A stretch of DNA of 64,000 nt from NCBI GenBank assembly GCA_029059705.1, contig JAIDVM010000031.1, positions 1 to 64,000 on the forward strand, written 5' to 3'. This stretch comes from Clostridia bacterium. GTDB lineage: Bacteria > Bacillota > Clostridia > Christensenellales > Borkfalkiaceae. The notes below the pieces were generated by a model. That model saw only the letters and a list, made by a program, of their open reading frames with translations. It was not told the DNA's origin and ran no database searches. The translations under genes were made by a program, and so were the position numbers. Below, in pieces: positions 47,280 through 54,409 of this stretch. How positions within the stretch are numbered: position 1 is the first letter of the stretch; each line of letters opens with the position of its first letter.

Positions 47280-48741
47280 CGAAGAATTATTAACCGAAGT
47301 AAAAGCCGGCAATGAAGCGGACGAAGCGCTTGCAATCGCCCCCGAAGAAAGAAGGTTTACCGTGCCCGAAGTTCCAGTGCACGACAGTTTTTTGGAAGTG
47401 GACGGGCTGTGCAAATACTTTACGGTGGACACCGACATTCTCGGCAGACCCACAAAGTTTTTAAAAGCGGTAGACAACGTTTCGTTTAAGGTAAAAAAGG
47501 GCAAAACGCTCGGCATAGTAGGCGAAAGCGGTTGCGGCAAAACTACGCTCGGTAGAACCATTTTAAGGCTTTACGACGTAACCAAGGGTGACGTTTGGTT
47601 TAAAGGGCAAAAGATTTCCGACCTTAAAAACCGTGAGTTTGATAAGCTCCGCCCCAACATGCAGATGATTTTTCAGGACCCTTACGCAAGCTTGTCGCCA
47701 AGAATTACCGTCGGCGAAATAATCGGCGAGGCGGCGCTTCAACACAAAATAGTTGAAAGAAGCGAGTATCACGATTATATTTTAAGCGTAATGGACATGT
47801 GCGGACTTCAACCGCATTACTTCGAAAGATATCCCCACGAGTTTTCGGGCGGTCAAAGACAGAGAATTTGTATTGCCCGCGCGCTTGCGTTAAAGCCCGA
47901 GCTTGTCGTCTGCGACGAACCCGTTTCCGCACTCGACGTTTCCATTCAGGCGCAGATTATCAACATGTTGATAGAGCTGAGAAAAACTCTCGGTTTGACA
48001 TATTTGTTTATCTCGCACGACTTGTCGGTGGTTAAACACATTTCCGACGAAGTCGGCGTAATGTACCTCGGCAACATGATGGAGTACGGCAGCAACGACG
48101 CGATTTTCAATCACACGCTGCATCCTTATACGCGCGCGCTGTTTTCGGCAGTTCCCGTGCCCAACCCGCACGTAAAGATGAACAGAATAATTTTGCGCGG
48201 CGACATTCCCTCGCCCGTCAACCCGCCCAAGGGCTGCAAGTTCCATACGCGTTGCGAAAACTGCATGGATATTTGCTCTAAGGTGGCGCCTCCTTTTAAA
48301 GAGGTGGAAGAAGGTCATTTCTGCGCGTGCCACTTATACACAACGGAAGAAGAGCGCGAACAGCTTTTAATCGAGGCGGAAGAGGAAGAAAAACGCCTTG
48401 CTGAAATAGAGGCAAAAAAAGTAACCTTTAAAAAGGTGTGGGGCACGGTAACCGACAAGGTTAAGAGCGTGATAAAAAAGGACAAACCCGAAGAGGCGCA
48501 ACCCGCCGAAACTCCGATTGAGCAAAACGGGGAAGTTGCCGAAAGCGTAACCGCCCAGCCCGCCGTACAGCCTGAACAAAATGCGGTGCAGCAACCCGCG
48601 CCTTGTCATTCCGAGCCCGCTTGTCATTCCGAGCAAAGCGAGGAAGCTCCCGCAGTTAAAGAAAAACCCGCAAAAAAGAGTAAAAAGGCGGCAACGGCGC
48701 AGCCCGTGCCCGCCGAGGTAAAAGATGCCGAGGAAAAATAA
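47272..48741 (+). CDS. oppF: Peptide ABC transporter ATPase with C-terminal low-complexity extension
   Basis: GESGCGKTTLGRTIL; FSGGQRQRICIARAL; DEPVSALDVSIQAQI; about 100-aa E/A/K/P-rich tail. Confidence 0.92.
   Translation: MANEELLTEVKAGNEADEALAIAPEERRFTVPEVPVHDSFLEVDGLCKYFTVDTDILGRPTKFLKAVDNVSFKVKKGKTLGIVGESGCGKTTLGRTILRLYDVTKGDVWFKGQKISDLKNREFDKLRPNMQMIFQDPYASLSPRITVGEIIGEAALQHKIVERSEYHDYILSVMDMCGLQPHYFERYPHEFSGGQRQRICIARALALKPELVVCDEPVSALDVSIQAQIINMLIELRKTLGLTYLFISHDLSVVKHISDEVGVMYLGNMMEYGSNDAIFNHTLHPYTRALFSAVPVPNPHVKMNRIILRGDIPSPVNPPKGCKFHTRCENCMDICSKVAPPFKEVEEGHFCACHLYTTEEEREQLLIEAEEEEKRLAEIEAKKVTFKKVWGTVTDKVKSVIKKDKPEEAQPAETPIEQNGEVAESVTAQPAVQPEQNAVQQPAPCHSEPACHSEQSEEAPAVKEKPAKKSKKAATAQPVPAEVKDAEEK
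48603..48650 (+). repeat. Tandem dispersed-repeat sequence inside oppF, translated as CHSEPACHSEQSEE
   Basis: ttgtcattccgagcccgcttgtcattccgagcaaagcgaggaagctcc. Confidence 0.8.
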
Positions 48742-48976
48742 AAAAGACGACCTCGATATGGAAACCAGCTTTGCGGACATGAATATTGAAGGCTTCAGTT
48801 GGTACAATCCTCACGCAAAAAACAAAAACGGCGTTAAACAGGTCAAACAAAAGATAACCCGCAAGGAATATTGGGCAATGGTTCGCGGCGCGTTTGCCGC
48901 AATGCTGCCCATGATTGGGTGCATAATCCTTGCTATGGCGGCGGTTGTTGCAATCGCCTATCTTTGGCTCGGCTAA
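48725..48976 (+). CDS. Small (83 aa) single-TM protein overlapping the oppF 3' end
   Basis: ORF overlaps oppF by 17 nt; C-terminal TM MLPMIGCIILAMAAVVAIAYLWLG. Confidence 0.65.
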   Translation: MPRKNKKDDLDMETSFADMNIEGFSWYNPHAKNKNGVKQVKQKITRKEYWAMVRGAFAAMLPMIGCIILAMAAVVAIAYLWLG

Positions 48977-49092
48977 ATTGTTTTATAAACTTCGCAACTG
49001 TTTCTAAAACAATTTATAACTGTAAATTAATAATAAAATCGGGGGACGAATTTTTTCGTTCCCTTGTTGCTAAAAAATAACAGGAGGTGGAT

Positions 49093-49896
49093 ATGAAGGA
49101 AAAAACGTCAAAAACCGTGCGCCTTGTAAGCGGCGTTGTGCTAAGCTTAATGACGGTTATTCTCGGCGCGCTTTTTATATGGCAGGTGCTTGATATTTTG
49201 GCAATAGGCACGGCGGAAGGACACGAAGGTTTCATATTCACAAGCGAGGACGTGGGCGCAAGGCTGTTTAAGCTTTTGCCCGCAATTGTAATATGGATAG
49301 CGTTAATCATTGCGGGTTTCGTTTTGTGGGAAGTTTTCCCCGTAAAGCCCGCCCGCGGCAAAAACGATAAAAGCTACGTTTTAAAACGCTTTAAAAAGCG
49401 TATTCCCGCGGCTGTTCCCGAAGAACTGCAAGGCTCGTTGCAGTTTATTAAGGGCGAAGAGGAAAATTTAAAAATAATCCGCATAATCGCAACCGTCATT
49501 TGCGGCGTTGGCGTTTTGTGCGGGATAATCTATCTTTCCAACCCCGCCAACTTTCCCAAAGCCGACGTAACCGCGGAAATGGTAAACATGGTTAAAAATA
49601 TTTTCCCGTGGGTTGGCGCGGCGCTCGTGTTGTGGTGCGGCGTGGCGGTTTACGAAGAAATTTCTTCAAAAAACCAGCTTGAACACGCAAAAAAGCTTGC
49701 GGGCAAAACAAAAATTGAAATTATCCACGGCAAAATTTATGCGTTCTTAAATCACAAATTTTTCCTCTTGGGCGCGAGAATAACGCTCGGCATACTTGCG
49801 GTTGCTTTCATAATCGCGGGCATTACGGGCGGTTCTATGCACAGCGTGCTTATAAAAGCAATAAATATTTGTACGGAGTGTATCGGTCTTGGCTAA
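49093..49896 (+). CDS. Multi-TM membrane protein ending in CTECIGLG (track ORF starts 49087)
   Basis: SD aggaggt before ATG 49093; about five TM segments; 8-nt overlap with the next CDS. Confidence 0.75.
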   Translation: MKEKTSKTVRLVSGVVLSLMTVILGALFIWQVLDILAIGTAEGHEGFIFTSEDVGARLFKLLPAIVIWIALIIAGFVLWEVFPVKPARGKNDKSYVLKRFKKRIPAAVPEELQGSLQFIKGEEENLKIIRIIATVICGVGVLCGIIYLSNPANFPKADVTAEMVNMVKNIFPWVGAALVLWCGVAVYEEISSKNQLEHAKKLAGKTKIEIIHGKIYAFLNHKFFLLGARITLGILAVAFIIAGITGGSMHSVLIKAINICTECIGLG

Positions 49897-51628
49897 GGTT
49901 AAAAATTTCTTTTCAAAAGTCGGACTGTGGTTCAAAAATCACGCTCCGTCAAAACGCAGAATAATTCAGGTTTACGCGGCGCTTTTAACAAACGCCAACA
50001 TAAAGGGCTTTGTAACGGGCAGAATTTACCGCGGAGCCACAAAAAATTTGTGTACTCCCGGTTTAAACTGTTATTCCTGCCCAGGCGCGGTTGGCGCCTG
50101 TCCGTTGGGCGCGTTGCAAGATTCCCTTGCAAAGTCTGATACAAGCTTTCCTTATTATATATTGGGTATACTTGGACTTTTGGGGCTGCTGTTTGCAAGA
50201 ACGATTTGCGGCTTCTTCTGTCCCGTAGGCTTGGGGCAAGAGCTTTTGCATAAAATCAAAACCCCCAAACTTAAAAAGAGCCGTTACACCCGCATACTTT
50301 CGTATTTAAAATACGTGCTGCTCGCGGTTTTGGTAATCGCAATCCCGATAATCTATCAGGGCGTACCCGCCTTCTGCAAATACGTTTGCCCCGCGGGCAC
50401 GTTCGGCGGAGCGGGGGGATTGCTGATGAACCCCAACAACGCAGACTTCTTCGACATGCTCGGCTACTTATTCAGCTGGAAGTTCGTGCTCCTCGTAATT
50501 TTCATCGTTGGCAGCATATTTATTTACAGGTTTTTCTGCCGCTTCTTCTGCCCGCTCGGCGCAATTTACGGCTTCTTCAATAAAATCGCTTTGATGGGCG
50601 TAAAGCTTGACGAAGAAAAGTGTGTTGACTGCGGCTTGTGTATTCAAACGTGCCAGATGGACATTAAGCACGTTGGCGACCACGAATGTATTAACTGCGG
50701 CGCGTGCATAAAGGTTTGCCCCACGCAGGCGATAAGCTGGAAAGGTTCGCAAATCTTTTTGCACTCCAATATGGTAACCGCCCCCGCGGCGGCTGCCGAA
50801 AGCACGGAAAAAGTAAATTTGCTGGCTGTCGGCTCTAACGGTAAAACGGCGACCGCACCCCTTGCCGAAACGGTTACAACCAAAACCGCGCAAGAAGCGG
50901 TAAAGAAACAAACGGTTATAAACCCCGTAGAGGAAGAGGGCAAAATCCAGCCCACGGCAACGGGCAACGCAATAAAAGCCCCCGCAATGGTAAAGGTTAA
51001 ACGCCCCAAAAAGTCAAAGCAGTTCTGGCTTGAGCTTGCCGCGTGGATAGCGGCGGCGGTGGTGCTTTTAACGGCGCTCGTTTATTACAACTTCCTTGCT
51101 CCCACGTCGTCTACGGTGGCTTACAGCGTCGGCGATAAGTGCCCCGACTTCACACTCACGCTTTACGAAAGCGCGGCTACAAAGAAAGATGACGGCTATT
51201 ATAAAAAGATTTCTTCTAACGTAATAGCGGACGACACAATTTATACTGCGGGCATTGTAACGGTAATAAACTTTTGGTATAAGGATTGCGACCCTTGCAA
51301 GGCAGAGCTTCCTTATTTTGCAAAGGTAAAACAAGAGTACGGCGACCAAATCTTGATGGTAACCGTTCAAACAGACCCTTATGCGGACGTTCAAAAGTTT
51401 ATCGATACAACGGTGGACCCCACCGACGGCACAACGCCTTGGCGCGACTGGGGCATAATCTTTGCAGAGGAAGACCCCTCGCTTGATACCTACGGAATGT
51501 TCGGCGGTAAGTCGGCGTTCCCCACAACGGTAATAATCGACGCTGAAGGCATAATCAGTTTTTACCGCGACGGTCCGCTTGAAGAGGCAACCCTTCGCAG
51601 CGAAATCCAAAAAGCCCTTGATAAGTAA
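49889..51628 (+). CDS. NapH-type membrane polyferredoxin fused to a C-terminal TlpA-like thioredoxin domain
   Basis: CPLGAL, FFCPVGLGQE, CKYVCPAGTFGG, FCRFFCPLGAIYG, CVDCGLCIQTCQMD, CINCGACIKVCP; then TM and VINFWYKDCDPCKAELPYF....SAFPTTVIIDAEG. TTG start. Confidence 0.9.
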   Translation: MAKVKNFFSKVGLWFKNHAPSKRRIIQVYAALLTNANIKGFVTGRIYRGATKNLCTPGLNCYSCPGAVGACPLGALQDSLAKSDTSFPYYILGILGLLGLLFARTICGFFCPVGLGQELLHKIKTPKLKKSRYTRILSYLKYVLLAVLVIAIPIIYQGVPAFCKYVCPAGTFGGAGGLLMNPNNADFFDMLGYLFSWKFVLLVIFIVGSIFIYRFFCRFFCPLGAIYGFFNKIALMGVKLDEEKCVDCGLCIQTCQMDIKHVGDHECINCGACIKVCPTQAISWKGSQIFLHSNMVTAPAAAAESTEKVNLLAVGSNGKTATAPLAETVTTKTAQEAVKKQTVINPVEEEGKIQPTATGNAIKAPAMVKVKRPKKSKQFWLELAAWIAAAVVLLTALVYYNFLAPTSSTVAYSVGDKCPDFTLTLYESAATKKDDGYYKKISSNVIADDTIYTAGIVTVINFWYKDCDPCKAELPYFAKVKQEYGDQILMVTVQTDPYADVQKFIDTTVDPTDGTTPWRDWGIIFAEEDPSLDTYGMFGGKSAFPTTVIIDAEGIISFYRDGPLEEATLRSEIQKALDK

Positions 51629-51643
51629 CTTGTCATTCTATAT

Positions 51644-51703
51644 TGTCATTCTGAGCGTAGCGAAGAATCTTTGACGGGATATTTCGCTGCGCTCAATAAG
51701 ACA
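51644..51703. repeat. Convergent dispersed-repeat pair
   Basis: tgtcattctgagcgtagcgaagaatct...atttcgctgcgctcaataagaca. Confidence 0.8.
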
Positions 51704-51738
51704 AAAACAAAGCATGACAAACAATACAACAACAAAAA

Positions 51739-51766
51739 AGCCCCCGCGGCGTACGCCGCGGGGGCT
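51739..51766. terminator. Bidirectional terminator: perfect 28-bp palindrome between convergent genes
   Basis: agcccccgcggcgtacgccgcgggggct flanked by A- and T-rich tracts. Confidence 0.9.
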
Positions 51767-51787
51767 GATTTTTATTTCTTTACTGAA

Positions 51788-53914
51788 TTAGTTTGCCGCA
51801 ATGGTTACCCAAATAGGTGTTTCGGTAAGGTTTCCTGCACATGAGAATGCATACTTATAGCCGTCACGGTAGATAAATTGATTAGAAGTATAATTGTTTG
51901 CGGCGTTAAGTTTAATTTCTTGTTCGGGAGTATTTTCGCCCGTATATACGTAAAGTATAATTTCCTGACCGAAAAGTCCCCTGCCGCCGTCAACGGTAAT
52001 GGTGTAGGTTCCGAAATCGCCGTCAAATTCCAAATAATCAGTTTTTGTAGGTCCGTCAAGCGTAACTTCCTGGTCTTCACCAACGGTAAGACCGAGAGGC
52101 GCCTCGCAAGGTATAAGCTTTATGGAATAGGTATCGCCGAAAATGGCATCGCCACCGAACATTAAGTTAAAGACGTATTTTGTGCCCGCTTCAAGACGGA
52201 ACGGTTTGTTGTTCTCTTCATAAGAATCATATACGAAGTTCCATGAACCGGGATTAAGCTCGATAACGTCGATTTCTGCGGGAACGGGCGAGAAGCTTTC
52301 GCCGCCCTCAAAATTATACCAGCCGCTTTCTTCGGGGGTAAACGTAAATACTACGTCGTTTTCCTCATAAACCATGTCGAACTTTTGGTTGAGCGTTACG
52401 GCGGGGTTGTCTTGCGCGTAGTATACGCAGGGCAACATCCATTTAGACTCTAAGTTGTCCTTATCGGCGGGGGTAATTCCCGCAAAACGATAGTTTTTAG
52501 CCGCTATCTCAAGGAAGGATTTCATTTCGTCGGTAACATAGCAAACGTTGTCGCTGTTCATTGCGTTTAATTTATATGCTTTTACAAAGTTTTCATAATC
52601 GTACTTTTTGCCGTCTTTGGAATTTGTGCAGATATAACCGTTTCCTAATACGTTACCGTTGCCGTCATCCGTCTTCCATTGGGTTAAAGGGTCGCCTACT
52701 CTGTCGCTGACAAGGTTATTGATATCTTCGCCAAGCATAACCAAAACCAAGGGACCGTTTGCGTCGTTCAAATGATAATATCCGTCGTCGCCCTTTACTA
52801 TCGTGCTGTTTTCGGGTACTGCCGTAAGCTGTTTAGCGGGAACGGGTTTTGCGTTGGCTTGGGTTGCCACTACGGGTACTGTTTCGTCGGAGGGCTTTGT
52901 TTCTTCCTCAACGTCGGCAGTTCTGGTAACTGTTACTGTTACCGTGCACTCAACGCTTGCGGTTACATAGAAGTAAGCTGTGGAAGAAGCCGTGTCGGAT
53001 TTAAGCGTAACGGTGGTGCTTTGGGCAAGGTTTAACGGTTCGCCGCTGTCTTTGTCAAAGCCGTTGTATATGTTGTAGAATTGCGTCAACGCGGGAGCAG
53101 CGGAGGAGGGGGTTGCGGTTAACGTAAAGTCGTAAACGCCCGAAGCCGCCTTTTTTGCGCCTTCTACAATTTTGTTCGTAATATTTCTTGCCGCTGCCTC
53201 TGCTTCCTGGTCGGTCATGCCGGGCTTTTTAATAGGTTCGCCGGTATAAGGGTCAACGTCGTTTTTGCCTACGGTAGTGGTTTTGTAAGGCGCGAAGGTG
53301 AAATAGCTGAACACGCCGGGCTTAACCTGCAATTCAAGGGTTTTGGTTTGACCCGCTGCGTCTATGATTTCGTTTCCGTTTTCAACTTTAAATTCCCTTA
53401 CGTAGGGGTGGGCTGCTTTGTCGGCAGTATAGAAGTTGTTGGGCTTGTAATCAAAAGTAATAGTCGCGTTTCTGTTTTCGTCAAAATTAAAGCTGGTTAT
53501 TGCCAAGCCTGTCGTGGTGTCTTTTTCGGTATGCAGTTCATAGCCTTTAAGAGCTTCGCCCGCCTTTGCGTAATAAGTTCCGCCTTCAACTGCGTTAAAC
53601 TCGTTTGCCGCAAGGTTGGAGGTTTTGTCGGTGCACTTAAATTCAGCTTTGCCGTTTGTTTTCGTTTTTGCGGTTGCAAGCATATTCGATTCCAGATAGT
53701 TGCCGCTTTCGGGGCTGAACTTGTTTTGGTTGCACCATAACTCTACCGAAACGTTTGCAATGGGGTTTTTCTCCGCCGAAGTGTCGGTTACCGTTACCGT
53801 ATAGGTGGAGGTGTCGGGCTTGTCGTTGCCTCCGCAGGCAACCAACTCGAACGAGCATGCAAACAAGCAAACTACGCTTACAAGCACGGCGAGCAGTTTT
53901 TTGCACTTAGTCAT
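51788..53914 (-). CDS. Lipoprotein with N-terminal prealbumin-like (CNA-B/SpaA-like) domain
   Basis: Lipobox FELVACGG; TYTVTVTDTSAEKNPIANVSVELWCN; SD aaggag. Confidence 0.75.
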   Translation of the reverse strand: MTKCKKLLAVLVSVVCLFACSFELVACGGNDKPDTSTYTVTVTDTSAEKNPIANVSVELWCNQNKFSPESGNYLESNMLATAKTKTNGKAEFKCTDKTSNLAANEFNAVEGGTYYAKAGEALKGYELHTEKDTTTGLAITSFNFDENRNATITFDYKPNNFYTADKAAHPYVREFKVENGNEIIDAAGQTKTLELQVKPGVFSYFTFAPYKTTTVGKNDVDPYTGEPIKKPGMTDQEAEAAARNITNKIVEGAKKAASGVYDFTLTATPSSAAPALTQFYNIYNGFDKDSGEPLNLAQSTTVTLKSDTASSTAYFYVTASVECTVTVTVTRTADVEEETKPSDETVPVVATQANAKPVPAKQLTAVPENSTIVKGDDGYYHLNDANGPLVLVMLGEDINNLVSDRVGDPLTQWKTDDGNGNVLGNGYICTNSKDGKKYDYENFVKAYKLNAMNSDNVCYVTDEMKSFLEIAAKNYRFAGITPADKDNLESKWMLPCVYYAQDNPAVTLNQKFDMVYEENDVVFTFTPEESGWYNFEGGESFSPVPAEIDVIELNPGSWNFVYDSYEENNKPFRLEAGTKYVFNLMFGGDAIFGDTYSIKLIPCEAPLGLTVGEDQEVTLDGPTKTDYLEFDGDFGTYTITVDGGRGLFGQEIILYVYTGENTPEQEIKLNAANNYTSNQFIYRDGYKYAFSCAGNLTETPIWVTIAAN

Positions 53915-53942
53915 AAATGTTCTCCTTAAATTTATTTTTTGT

Positions 53943-53985
53943 AAAAGCGCGGAAAAATTTTCGTAATCTTCCGCGCTTTTTTAAG
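53943..53985 (-). terminator. Terminator downstream of the 127-aa lipoprotein gene
   Basis: aaaagcgcggaa...ttccgcgctttt. Confidence 0.7.
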
Positions 53986-53999
53986 TTTTTAAATTCGCG

Positions 54000-54383
54000 T
54001 TAGTTTGTTTTGATAAGGGCGATAGTAACCGTTCCGTATGCAGTTACGTAAATTTCTTTATTTTCGTAATCGTAACCGTCAGGCAGTTTTAAAAGAGATA
54101 CGTGAAAGCTTTCGCCTGCGCCCAAAGCTTTGGCGGGAGTATAAGAAGCTTCACCGTTTGCGTTTAAGCGCATAGTGGGGAGCGAGCAACCGCCCATTGT
54201 TCCGTCGGCTTTTTTAACGCACCATTGCGGTTGAATTTGCGTAAAATCAATATCGTCCGCGCAGGTTACCTTAACGGAATAAGTCGTTGCGCCGTCGCCG
54301 CAAGCGGGCATAAACGCGCAGGTCAGCGTTGCCGCTACGGCAACCAATAAGCCGATTACTAAAAGTTTTAAGTTCTTTTTCAT
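54000..54383 (-). CDS. Small (127 aa) lipoprotein, stand-alone prealbumin-like domain
   Basis: Lipobox CAFMPACGD; TYSVKVTCADD...LPDGYDYENKEIYVTAYGTVTI; SD ggagg. Confidence 0.7.
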   Translation of the reverse strand: MKKNLKLLVIGLLVAVAATLTCAFMPACGDGATTYSVKVTCADDIDFTQIQPQWCVKKADGTMGGCSLPTMRLNANGEASYTPAKALGAGESFHVSLLKLPDGYDYENKEIYVTAYGTVTIALIKTN

Positions 54384-54409
54384 GAATTATCCTCCAAATT
54401 TTGTTTTAA

